Origin: Microcaldota archaeon
GTDB taxonomy: Archaea > Micrarchaeota > Micrarchaeia > Anstonellales > Anstonellaceae
Reading direction: 5' to 3'
NCBI GenBank assembly: GCA_026396415.1
Contig: JAPLWX010000015.1
Span: 1-45,053, forward strand
DNA: 45,053 bases
Part shown: in pieces, positions 1 through 8,062 of the stretch
Layout of the letters: each line of letters begins with the position of its first letter
How positions within the stretch are numbered: the first letter of the stretch is position 1
The notes under the pieces: model-generated
What the model was told of the DNA's origin: nothing
What the model saw: only the letters and a program-made list of their open reading frames with translations
The model's database searches: none
Made by a program: the position numbers and the translations under genes

Positions 1-680
1 ACGGCTCCCCCGCACTGCGCAGCCTGGCATGTCCCTCCATCGCACTCCAGCCCGCTGCAGCATGAAACGCCATCGCAGGATTCCCCATCGCCTGCGCACA
101 TTGGCGCCGCGCAGGTGCCAGCATCGCACTCCAGCCCGCTGGCGCACGAATACGTGGCGCAGGATTCGCCGAGAATTGCAAGCGGCGGCAGGCTGTTGGT
201 GATGATTATCGGGATTGAGCCATACTGTATGCGGGACAATCCATATGCCGATGTGTAGCTTATGGAAATATTCGCGTTCATCGACCTGCTTGCAGAGGAT
301 GAGATGGCGGCAGGCACGTCAATTGTCGCCTTTTCGCCAGAGTCCAGCCTTATCTCGCCGGCCGCAGCCTGCCCAGACCTGCAAAACGTCGAGCTTTGGC
401 CTGCGATGGACACGCCTGTCAGCTTAATGGGGGTGGCCTCGTGGTTCTCCAAAGTCATGGTGTAGCCGCGGCTGCCTCCGCAGGCGGATTCCGTCGTCTT
501 GGCGTCATACACGCCTGTCGGGCGCGCAGACAGCCAATAGGTCTGGCTTTGCTCGGCGTTTGTGCTGCCCGCTGTGCTTGGGAAAAAGCCGAGAAGGGAA
601 ACTGAAACAAGTGCGATTACGAGAACAACTGCCGCAATGACCAGGTATTCAGTTGCGCCTTGGGCGCGCAAAGACGTCAT
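1..680 (-). CDS. Archaeal class III signal-peptide (type IV pilin-like) protein with C-terminal Cys-rich repeats; truncated by window edge
   Basis: Manual translation of the minus strand from ATG at 680: MTSLRAQGATEYLVIAAVVLVIALVSVSLLGFF... (QxxxEYL class III motif plus hydrophobic helix), continuing open to base 1 with ...GESCATYSCASGLECDAGTCAAPMCAGDGESCDGVSCCSGLECDGGTCQAAQCGGA. Absent from the supplied ORF track because it runs off the window. Confidence 0.85.
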   Translation of the reverse strand, partial: MTSLRAQGATEYLVIAAVVLVIALVSVSLLGFFPSTAGSTNAEQSQTYWLSARPTGVYDAKTTESACGGSRGYTMTLENHEATPIKLTGVSIAGQSSTFCRSGQAAAGEIRLDSGEKATIDVPAAISSSASRSMNANISISYTSAYGLSRIQYGSIPIIITNSLPPLAILGESCATYSCASGLECDAGTCAAPMCAGDGESCDGVSCCSGLECDGGTCQAAQCGGA

Positions 681-787
681 GTTCGCTGCTATTGGAGGCG
701 AATCCTTTTATTCTTTGCCTCTCTCCAGAAAAATCCCGATGCGCCAGCTTGCGCTAAGAGGCAATAAAATAATAAAAATAAGCGCGC

Positions 788-1696
788 TCACTCCTCTTTC
801 TTCTTGTGGGCATGGGCGTGCTTCTCTTCAGTAGGCGCAACAGGTTCCTCTTTTGGCGCTTCCGCCTTTTCAGATGGCGCAGGGGTTGCAGCTTCAGCAG
901 GCTTTCCACTCGCCTTCGGCGACTGTCCCTCCAGATGCTCCCGATTCGAGCCTTCAGCTCGAATGGGCGCAGTTTTGCTGTGCAAAACTGCCGTCGCATC
1001 TGAAGGTTCTTCCACTTTCTCCTCCTGCACCGCCGCTTTCACGCTCTCCTCCGCAGCTGCAGGCGCGGCTGCGCCTTCAGGCACCGCAACTTCCTCTCCA
1101 GGCTCTGCCTCGAATGCGGCAAGCGGCTTTTGGAACTCGTCATAAGATGCAATCTTGCCCTTCCCCATCAGGTATTCTCGCGCGAGCAAATAGAAGATAA
1201 GCGCCAAAGAGCGCCTTCCCTTGTTGTTGCAGGGAATCACCCAGTCCACGAATGTGGTGATGTTGTCGCTGTCGCAAAGGCCCACGATGGGGATTCCCAT
1301 TGTGCCCGCCTCGGTGACCGCCTGCCTCTCGCTTCTCGGGTCGCAGATGAGCAGGATCTTCGGCTCCATGAAATCCGCGCGCGCCACGTTGGTAAGAATG
1401 CCCGGGATGAACCTTCCCTGGAAAACCTTTATGCCTGTGACCGCGGAAAACACCGATGCCGCATTGCCCGAATACGTCCTCGAGGCAACCACCATCACCT
1501 CGCCAGGCTCGTACTTGGCAAGGAGCTTCCCGGCCATGCGTATCCTTTCATCAATCTTTCTCAGGTCAAGCACGTAGAGCCCGTCGTTCCTGATGCGGTA
1601 GATGAACGGGTTCATGTCCACGACTTTGAGCTTGGTGCCGATGTGTATGCCGGCCTCAAGATACGTCTCTTGCTTTATCAGGAAATTTTCAGCCAT
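788..1696 (-). CDS. rps2: 30S ribosomal protein uS2 with long Ala/Glu/Lys-rich C-terminal extension
   Basis: MAENFLIKQETYLEAGIHIGTKLKVVDMNPFIYRIRNDGLYVLDLRKIDERIRMAGKLLA... is archaeal uS2; start re-set to 1696 (ORF track start 1753). Confidence 0.95.
   Translation of the reverse strand: MAENFLIKQETYLEAGIHIGTKLKVVDMNPFIYRIRNDGLYVLDLRKIDERIRMAGKLLAKYEPGEVMVVASRTYSGNAASVFSAVTGIKVFQGRFIPGILTNVARADFMEPKILLICDPRSERQAVTEAGTMGIPIVGLCDSDNITTFVDWVIPCNNKGRRSLALIFYLLAREYLMGKGKIASYDEFQKPLAAFEAEPGEEVAVPEGAAAPAAAEESVKAAVQEEKVEEPSDATAVLHSKTAPIRAEGSNREHLEGQSPKASGKPAEAATPAPSEKAEAPKEEPVAPTEEKHAHAHKKKEE
938..970. repeat. Palindromic motif CTCCCGATTCG-stem/loop-CGAATGGGCGC in rps2
   Basis: CTCCCGATTCGAGCCTTCAGCTCGAATGGGCGC; flanked by further perfect hairpins at 908-924 and 969-991. 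Confidence 0.75.
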
Positions 1697-1807
1697 TTTT
1701 TTCACCTTTTTACGGCTTCCCGCAGGCACTTCCCCGCGCGCTTGCGCGGGCACGCCACTCTCGGAACCGCCGAATTACAATAAAATATGGGGCCATCGAG
1801 ATTTGAA

Positions 1808-2003
1808 TTTTCGGAACCCCGAACCTTTCATTCTTAGATTGGAACTTCATTGCCAACTGAGCGATACTCCGCTGCTTGCAGCGGAGCGAAGTTGGCAATA
1901 TTTCGACCGAATGGCGATGATACCCCGCTGCTTGCAGCGGGGCGCCTTCGGTCGAATTCATTCCAATTCTGGCAAATTTCTCTCGAAATTTGCCAAGGGC
2001 ACT
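1808..2003 (-). repeat. Multi-hairpin insert (intron-like or palindromic insertion) inside the tRNA-Pro T-arm
   Basis: Nested perfect stems on the minus strand: GGCAAATTTC/GAAATTTGCC; outer ATTGGAA/TTCCAAT enclosing two related arms, TTCGACCGAA...CCCCGCTGCAAGCAGCGGGG...TTCGGTCGAA and ATTGCCAACT...CTCCGCTGCAAGCAGCGGAG...AGTTGGCAAT. Confidence 0.75.
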
Positions 2004-2040
2004 CTCGAATCTCTAGCACCCCAAGCTAGAAGGCTAGCCA

Positions 2041-2057
2041 GGTTACCCCATGGCCCC
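2041..2057. repeat. att site, left copy (within the full tRNA-Pro)
   Basis: Perfect match to 38215-38231; base before the repeat differs (a versus g), and sequence after it differs. Confidence 0.85.
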
Positions 2058-2075
2058 CTGTAGTTTGGCTGGGGT

Positions 2076-2083
2076 TATTTAAA
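2076..2083 (-). promoter_or_regulatory. TATA box (TTTAAATA) of tRNA-Pro supplied by element DNA
   Basis: Minus strand AAAGTTTAAATAACCCCAGCCAAACTACAG|GGGGCCATGG; box centred about 22 nt upstream of tRNA G1, on the element side of the att core. Confidence 0.55.
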
Positions 2084-2106
2084 CTTTGCTGCCCCATATA
2101 CTACTC

Positions 2107-3408
2107 ATGGTCACAGAAGAGGAAAGCCGTCTCATGGGATTCCAGAGGCAGCTTGCATCATCTCGTATGGTAGAAGCCAATCGAGGATATATTGGGAAAT
2201 ATTTAAAAGATGCCCTACTGCGCGGGCTGTCGCCAGGACGCCAGAAAATACTGCTCATGGAAGCACTCTATTGGGAAAAACTGCTCAAAAAGGACTTCAA
2301 GAAGGCGACCGAGGACGACCTGAAGGACGCGGTTTCAAGGATGCAGGCATCGAAATACAGGGATGCGACGAAAAAGAAGAAGGTTGCAATCCTCAAGAAC
2401 TTCTACCGCTGGCTTTATGACGGCGACGAGCTGCCACCGCAAGTCAAATTCGCGAAACGCATCCACTTCAAGGACGTGGAGCTCGATGCAAAGTCAATAA
2501 TCAGGCGCGACGACCTCGAAAAACTGCTCAAGGCCTGCGACAACGTGCGCGACTCAGCCCTGCTTTATCTCATGTGGGAAAGCGGCGTCAGGATTGGCGA
2601 GCTCACGAACGCCAAGCTTGACGACTACAAGGACGAAGGGGCATACTACTCGCTTGAGGTCAATGGAAAGACGGGCAGGCGGAAGATTGTCCTAGTCGAG
2701 TGCGTGCCCTACATGAAAAAATGGCTCAATAAACACCCATTCAGGGCCGCCGCGAACGCCCCCCTCTTCTGCTCCCTGGTCCATAAGACCATGGCGCCGC
2801 TCTCAATCCGCCACACCAATACAACGCTCAAGGCACTGGCTGGAAAGGCGAACATCAAGAAGCCGATTAACCCCCATGCCTTCAGAAGGGCGGCGGCGTC
2901 CGACAAGGCCCCGAGGTACTCCCATGCGACAATCTGCGCCTATTTCGGGTGGCGCCAGGGCAGCCGGACCCCCGCCCGCTACATTGGCGTGGACGCCGAG
3001 CAGACGAATGCCGAAGTGCTCAAGAGCTACGGCATCGGGAAGGACACGAAGCCTGCCCCCATTGCCATGGTGAAGTGCCCGAACTGCGGGACTGAGAACA
3101 TATCCGGGAACCTTGTCTGTGAGCTGTGCTCGCGCGCGCTGAACATGGGGGCGGCGCTAGAGGTGAAGAAGCAGCTCGAAAACGTGCCTTCCCTCCAGCA
3201 GCAGCTTGAGGAGATGCGCAAGGAGCAGGAAGAAACGAATAGGAAGATGCGCGAGGAACAGGAACGGATGAAGAAAGAGATGGAGCAGATGGCGACGCCT
3301 GCCGCGCTCACCACGGTGAGCCGCGGGAAACGGATCAGGGAAGCGCAGCCGTTGATGAAAAAGACCGTGGGGAAGGCGCGCGCCGCCAAGCCAGGCGACC
3401 TGGCTTAG
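2107..3408 (+). CDS. Tyrosine recombinase/integrase with C-terminal zinc ribbon and coiled coil
   Basis: Catalytic-type motifs ESGVRIGELTNAKLDD, NPHAFRRAAASDKAPR and TPARYIGVD; CPNCGTENISGNLVCELC zinc ribbon; adjacent to att. Confidence 0.9.
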   Translation: MVTEEESRLMGFQRQLASSRMVEANRGYIGKYLKDALLRGLSPGRQKILLMEALYWEKLLKKDFKKATEDDLKDAVSRMQASKYRDATKKKKVAILKNFYRWLYDGDELPPQVKFAKRIHFKDVELDAKSIIRRDDLEKLLKACDNVRDSALLYLMWESGVRIGELTNAKLDDYKDEGAYYSLEVNGKTGRRKIVLVECVPYMKKWLNKHPFRAAANAPLFCSLVHKTMAPLSIRHTNTTLKALAGKANIKKPINPHAFRRAAASDKAPRYSHATICAYFGWRQGSRTPARYIGVDAEQTNAEVLKSYGIGKDTKPAPIAMVKCPNCGTENISGNLVCELCSRALNMGAALEVKKQLENVPSLQQQLEEMRKEQEETNRKMREEQERMKKEMEQMATPAALTTVSRGKRIREAQPLMKKTVGKARAAKPGDLA

Positions 3409-3412
3409 GCGG

Positions 3413-3559
3413 CTACTCTTTCCGCGCCTCGCTTGTTTTGCCCCTGTCCCTGACACGGATAACCAGCGCGCCATCTGCCTCACCGGCTTCAAGTTCTGCC
3501 CAATCTTCCAATATTGCGAGCCTCAGGGCGTTCAGGCGAAAGTCAAGTGCCATGCTCAT
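3413..3559 (-). CDS. Small hypothetical protein
   Basis: MSMALDFRLNALRLAILEDWAELEAGEADGALVIRVRDRGKTSEARKE; preceded by the 40-bp shared upstream motif (3571-3610). Confidence 0.5.
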   Translation of the reverse strand: MSMALDFRLNALRLAILEDWAELEAGEADGALVIRVRDRGKTSEARKE

Positions 3560-3570
3560 TTTATGCACGA

Positions 3571-3610
3571 GGGATAACTTATCGTTTCCTGGACAATGAG
3601 TTACGTTAAG
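3571..3610 (-). promoter_or_regulatory. 40-bp shared element motif, copy 1
   Basis: Minus strand CTTAACGTAACTCATTGTCCAGGAAACGATAAGTTATCCC. Confidence 0.75.
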
Positions 3611-3643
3611 GCGCAAAATGGCCGCTAGCGCCTACAGACCCCA

Positions 3644-3659
3644 AATTTCCTAGGAAATT
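3644..3659. promoter_or_regulatory. Perfect 16-bp palindrome AATTTCCTAGGAAATT, candidate operator
   Basis: Read directly; a second TTCCTAGGAA core at 3687-3696 and an 8+8 inverted repeat of related sequence at 4256-4275. Confidence 0.65.
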
Positions 3660-3747
3660 CCCAGGGGATATCTCGGAGAATTTTCCTTCCTAGGAAATGC
3701 ACTGTCTGCGGTCTTGCACAAATCCTTCACTATGCACAAGACAACCC

Positions 3748-4014
3748 ATGGCAGGAAGGGCAGATGGGGTTCTCATGGCGAAGCTGCTTGGCTCCATTAC
3801 GGAAAAGGGGATGAGCATCCGCCAGCTGTCCTGCAAGACAGGCATCAACTGCAAAACGGTCAGGAAGTTCATCGACCTGATAGTGCAGGTGCAGGGTTCG
3901 CCCAGGCTTAAGCTGGAGATGGTGGGCCTGCGGGTGCTTGTGACGCGGGAAAAGCCAGCTACGCCGAAAGCGCGCATCTGCGATAACCTGCCAAACCAAG
4001 AGCAAATGAGGTGA
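3748..4014 (+). CDS. HTH-type DNA-binding protein (putative)
   Basis: LLGSITEKGMSIRQLSCKTGINCKTVRKFIDLIVQVQGSPRLKLEMVGLRVLVTRE has HTH character; start uncertain (ORF opens at 3697). Confidence 0.55.
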   Translation: MAGRADGVLMAKLLGSITEKGMSIRQLSCKTGINCKTVRKFIDLIVQVQGSPRLKLEMVGLRVLVTREKPATPKARICDNLPNQEQMR

Positions 4015-4020
4015 TTTGGT

Positions 4021-4215
4021 ATGGCACAGAACGAAAAAACCGCCGTGGTTGACGGCAAGGAAAAGGGCGCGCCCGATTTTGTCGTGAAAATGCCCATGGA
4101 AGACGGCAAATGGATGAAGGTGGGGGTCGGCTTCTTCAATCCCCGAAGCGAATCGTACACCATCTACTTCGACATCATCCCGGACAGGCTGAAGGTCGTG
4201 ATGTTCAGGAGATAA
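4021..4215 (+). CDS. Small hypothetical protein
   Basis: 64 aa, 6 nt after the HTH ORF: MAQNEKTAVVDGKEKGAPDFVVKMPMEDGKWMKVGVGFFNPRSESYTIYFDIIPDRLKVVMFRR. Confidence 0.5.
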   Translation: MAQNEKTAVVDGKEKGAPDFVVKMPMEDGKWMKVGVGFFNPRSESYTIYFDIIPDRLKVVMFRR

Positions 4216-4255
4216 TGGCGGGCCATCCGCTGGGACTCAGATTCAGCGTCAGACA

Positions 4256-4275
4256 CTAGGAAGTGCGCTTCCTAG
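4256..4275. promoter_or_regulatory. Inverted repeat CTAGGAAG-TGCG-CTTCCTAG upstream of the 4319 gene
   Basis: Perfect 8-bp arms; TATA-like CTATATAA follows at about 4287. Confidence 0.6.
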
Positions 4276-4318
4276 ATCTGGCGATATCTATATAACCCCC
4301 CAAAAGCATGTTTTTATC

Positions 4319-5920
4319 ATGCAGTATTCTTACCCAAATATCGCACAACAGATGCTTACGTATTCAAAAAAATATAGCTCAATAGATTTGTCTGGCAAAA
4401 CCTTGCAAGGCGAGGCATTGAGGTTGGTTCTTAAGGATCTAATGGATTACGACCTCCTTTGTTTTGCAAATTCTATAAGCATATATGATAAGGAAAATCT
4501 TTTTGACATGGCTGGAAGAATGGTCCGAGGGGTTGAAGAGTTCATCAATCTTATGACGGAAATAGACCCAAATGACTACTGGACTGTAATGAATTTTCAA
4601 TTAGGAAATTATGACGCCATACCTGAATTAGACAGTATAATATATCGTAATTTTCAAGATCGAAAAGTCGTTGGCAGATTAATCAACATATATATTCAAT
4701 TAAGTGTTTTTAGTGAAACAACCCAGCGATTAGGCATCGATCTTGAGATAAGGACTATTGGGGATGGTATTGGCTATCTTCAATCAAGAAGAATATATCT
4801 CCAAACACTCCAATCGTTGATTGCACTATATTGTAATGGAACTCAAAAAATAGATAGCCGAGAAATGATGATTGTTCTGTTTCCTCCAATTGAATTTTAC
4901 TTGATGAGAATTGGCTATTTGAGCGATTATATTCCTCCCAGCTATTGTTTGGAAGACTATACTGTAAAAATCACTGGTACTTTTCCAGGTTATTCTTTTG
5001 AATCAAACTATGATTATAGAACTTTAGAAAACTTTTTTTTAGTGCCCCTTAGGTTTCCAGCAATGGAAATGCTCGAATATCTGGAATTTGATAAAACTAA
5101 AGCCAAACCCCCAAATAAAGCTAAAAATAAGATTTTCTCATTCGAAGAATTCGAGGTTATGCCCGAAAACTGGAAAGTCCTTTTTTCAGAATATGGACTG
5201 GATAAGTGCACTTTATTTGGAAAATATGCTGATCTATTCAAAGATTTGCGTCCCAACGTTCTACACGACTATTTTATTGCTATTAATAAAACGGCCCTAT
5301 TAGACAAAATAAAAACGTTTTTTGGTGAAAAGGAAACGAATGCCATCTATGACTCATTGTTGGTACCTGAGAACGACTTTATAGGCATGGTCAATTCGAG
5401 GAATCCTTTTGTCATATACAACGGGGTTCTTTATTCAAACGTAAATCTCCTCTCAAAATTTCTCATATTTCTTACCGAAGATTACTTAAACACGATAAAA
5501 AAATATCAAATAGATGCAGGGTTTGCATTCGAAAAGGTCATCAGCACTCTTCTTCAGAAGCACAAGTATGATATACGTGAAATAAAGCGAATAAAGAATA
5601 CGGGGGGCACCTATAGTGAATTTGATGTGATTGCATTGAAAGATGGCGAAGGATATAATTTTCAATGCAAGAACAACATTATTGACATATCCAACATAAA
5701 GACTGATCTTCATAAATTTAAACAGCGGAATGATTACTTGCTTGCAGCGTATGAAAAGGCCTACAATAAAGAATTGAACCGAGAGAAACATCTTTTAGAT
5801 AAACTAAGTGTAAAGGTAGTTCATCACGTCGTGGTAACTAGATTTCCGGTTATTACTCGTTCTCCACACATTATAACTTACCAGCGTTTTGAAGATTGGA
5901 TAAGAGAGAATCGATGTTAA
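4319..5920 (+). CDS. Putative PD-(D/E)XK nuclease-domain protein
   Basis: C-terminal GFAFEKVISTLLQKHKYDIREIKRIKNTGGTYSEFDVIALKDGEGYNFQCKNN fits the E...D...QxK core of restriction-endonuclease-like folds; AT-rich gene. Confidence 0.6.
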   Translation: MQYSYPNIAQQMLTYSKKYSSIDLSGKTLQGEALRLVLKDLMDYDLLCFANSISIYDKENLFDMAGRMVRGVEEFINLMTEIDPNDYWTVMNFQLGNYDAIPELDSIIYRNFQDRKVVGRLINIYIQLSVFSETTQRLGIDLEIRTIGDGIGYLQSRRIYLQTLQSLIALYCNGTQKIDSREMMIVLFPPIEFYLMRIGYLSDYIPPSYCLEDYTVKITGTFPGYSFESNYDYRTLENFFLVPLRFPAMEMLEYLEFDKTKAKPPNKAKNKIFSFEEFEVMPENWKVLFSEYGLDKCTLFGKYADLFKDLRPNVLHDYFIAINKTALLDKIKTFFGEKETNAIYDSLLVPENDFIGMVNSRNPFVIYNGVLYSNVNLLSKFLIFLTEDYLNTIKKYQIDAGFAFEKVISTLLQKHKYDIREIKRIKNTGGTYSEFDVIALKDGEGYNFQCKNNIIDISNIKTDLHKFKQRNDYLLAAYEKAYNKELNREKHLLDKLSVKVVHHVVVTRFPVITRSPHIITYQRFEDWIRENRC

Positions 5921-5978
5921 CATCGGAGATTTGTTACTTAAGCGATAGTTTTATATCGTCAATATAGATAACTATTTT

Positions 5979-7931
5979 ATGGAGGTTAAAAAAGACCGCC
6001 TAACGAAAAGGGATCAGCGATTCCTTAGTCAGATATCTGCTAAATTAAGGTTGAGCACACCTGTAGGCATGGGTTTCTTAGCTGCACTGGATAAACTTGT
6101 CAATGATTATCCGTATCGTTCTCAGGCCGACCTAGACCCAACAAAACAGCAGTTAAATCAAACAGAGATTAAGAAGGTGTTCAAAAAGAAGTCGTCGAAT
6201 ACCCACCTGTACAAGTTTGGGTATCTTACAGCAGGTTCAAAACGAAAGCTAGTGGGGCTTGTTTTGAAAACCGAGTTGAGAACTTTGTACCGAAGTGGCA
6301 ACAAAGGCGAAACTATAAATGATAACGACTTCTCCATATTTTCAATTGACGGCAATCGAATCACATTCACTGGAAAAGAAAAGCAATTCAAAAAATACTT
6401 TTTAGATTATTACCACCACGACATTTTCTCTGTTGATCGTCCAGTTGTGCAACAAGATCCAAAGAAACTCAGTGAAACTTTTCTACTCGCTGGAAACAAG
6501 GACAATGCTCTAGAGATTTATCAATTACACCTTAATCAAACTAAAGATGGAAAGAAACTGCGAATTAGGATATTTTCCGACTCCGGCGCGTTAATGGAGA
6601 ACTTCAATAAGAGCCTTTTATCAGAAAAGCTATTAGACGGGGTTGAACTGAAAAACATCAATTCAATCGGCTTCAAAAAAGGCAATGATACGGTGACTTT
6701 GAAAATCAGCCGTGTTAATGCCAACCAGTTTCTTCTTAGGTGGAAGAGCAAAAATAAGCTGAGCAAAGAACTTTCCAACAAGTTCAATATAGGTGATTCG
6801 GATTCGGTCATATTTGACCAAATGAATGAAGCCGCTCTTATTAGCGACCTCTTTAGGGAAGTCAAATTACTCCCATATCAAAAAAACAAAATCTACCAGT
6901 CTATTCTAAAGGATAGATTTTATTCTGACTTGATAAAGATAGATAAAAACTCGGTTCCTTGGCTTAATTATGATTCATTAAGCAAGAAGCTGCAGGCAAC
7001 TCTTCGGGGCAATGGAGCGAAAATCAATGTTACACGAGTAAAGAAAAAGTGCGGAGTATTCTTTCCAAGCAGAAAAGCCAAAGGCTCAAGTCCGCATAAG
7101 AGGTTGTTGGTTATAAGTAAAAAGAGCAAAATAGTGCAGCACCTTCTGATAGACCATCAGCAAATCTATAACATGGGCGAACAAGCAGCATTAAAGCAGT
7201 ATTTTGTTTTTGTCCCATTTCTAGTTCTTGACTTCCGGAAAAACCAAAGAGAAGATTATACTGACGAGAAAAACCAGGAATTGTTGTTAAGCAGCGGTGC
7301 TTTTCTCAGCGATTTGAAGAATAAACCGAATGATGTTTCTAATCTTGTATTAAATAAAAGCAAAAAAATAATCGAGGATAAATTACTTGACCAGTATTTC
7401 CAGGTTGCGTGTGAGCTTCTTGATAACCTTGCGAGTATCAATCCATTGCTTGACTCCCAGCAGAAAGGGGCACTGTTCGAATCCCTCTGCTTTTGCATCC
7501 TTTCCCGCATTCTTCTTACTAAGAAAGTTGGAAATGCCTACGAGCCGGATGGAAAGTTTATTCTTGATGATGAGAAAATAATTTATGACGCAAAGAACTT
7601 AGGCAAACGGGCGGATAATCCCCTTTTGGCTAGTGTATCCCATAAGGGCAAAATCAAGGATATCTCTTATATCAAGAATGAAGGGGTAAAAAATTACATC
7701 TATATTGTTAATGAAACTCCCGAGGCGCATTTCAAACCTGTAAAAGAAGCAATAGAACGAGAATGTAATGGCTGCAAAGTTTCTGCAATAACCCTGAGTG
7801 CCGTTCGCGATATCGTAAATGTGTATAAAAAAGATCCAAGAAAAATCTCACAAACTAAGCTGAAAAGTGCCATTCTTTCCGGTACTCTCAAATCATCTAT
7901 TGCTGAGTCTGAGATAACAGTCGATGTCTAA
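5979..7931 (+). CDS. Putative restriction-endonuclease-like protein
   Basis: GALFESLCFCILSRIL...YEPDGKFILDDEKIIYDAKNLGKRADNPLL resembles a PD...(D/E)xK core; AT-rich; follows another nuclease-like ORF. Confidence 0.55.
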   Translation: MEVKKDRLTKRDQRFLSQISAKLRLSTPVGMGFLAALDKLVNDYPYRSQADLDPTKQQLNQTEIKKVFKKKSSNTHLYKFGYLTAGSKRKLVGLVLKTELRTLYRSGNKGETINDNDFSIFSIDGNRITFTGKEKQFKKYFLDYYHHDIFSVDRPVVQQDPKKLSETFLLAGNKDNALEIYQLHLNQTKDGKKLRIRIFSDSGALMENFNKSLLSEKLLDGVELKNINSIGFKKGNDTVTLKISRVNANQFLLRWKSKNKLSKELSNKFNIGDSDSVIFDQMNEAALISDLFREVKLLPYQKNKIYQSILKDRFYSDLIKIDKNSVPWLNYDSLSKKLQATLRGNGAKINVTRVKKKCGVFFPSRKAKGSSPHKRLLVISKKSKIVQHLLIDHQQIYNMGEQAALKQYFVFVPFLVLDFRKNQREDYTDEKNQELLLSSGAFLSDLKNKPNDVSNLVLNKSKKIIEDKLLDQYFQVACELLDNLASINPLLDSQQKGALFESLCFCILSRILLTKKVGNAYEPDGKFILDDEKIIYDAKNLGKRADNPLLASVSHKGKIKDISYIKNEGVKNYIYIVNETPEAHFKPVKEAIERECNGCKVSAITLSAVRDIVNVYKKDPRKISQTKLKSAILSGTLKSSIAESEITVDV

Positions 7932-8010
7932 TTTTTTATCTCAACCAGCCTCGTTTTCACGAATGTATCTGGACGGAATCATAGACACTGTGCCCCGGAT
8001 TACCATGTGT

Positions 8011-8050
8011 CTTAACGTACCTCATTATCCACGAATCATAATCTTACCCC
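8011..8050 (+). promoter_or_regulatory. 40-bp shared element motif, copy 2
   Basis: CTTAACGTACCTCATTATCCACGAATCATAATCTTACCCC, upstream of the methyltransferase/T4SS operon. Confidence 0.8.
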
Positions 8051-8062
8051 TGCCCTATAATT

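Larger units (their letters stand above)
1788..2057 (-). tRNA. tRNA-Pro(GGG), interrupted in the T-arm by about 196 nt
   Basis: Minus strand: acceptor GGGGCCA, D-arm TGGGGTAACCTGGCTAGCC, anticodon arm CTAGC-TTGGGGT-GCTAG (GGG), T-stem TCGAG (2008-2004), then 196 nt, then T-loop/T-stem TTCAAAT-CTCGA, acceptor TGGCCCC, A73 at 1788. Confidence 0.75.

Noticed and set aside
1710-2019. ORFs 1710..1961(-), 1834..2019(-) and 1602..2063(+)
   Set aside because: They read through the interrupted tRNA-Pro and its hairpins; not real proteins.
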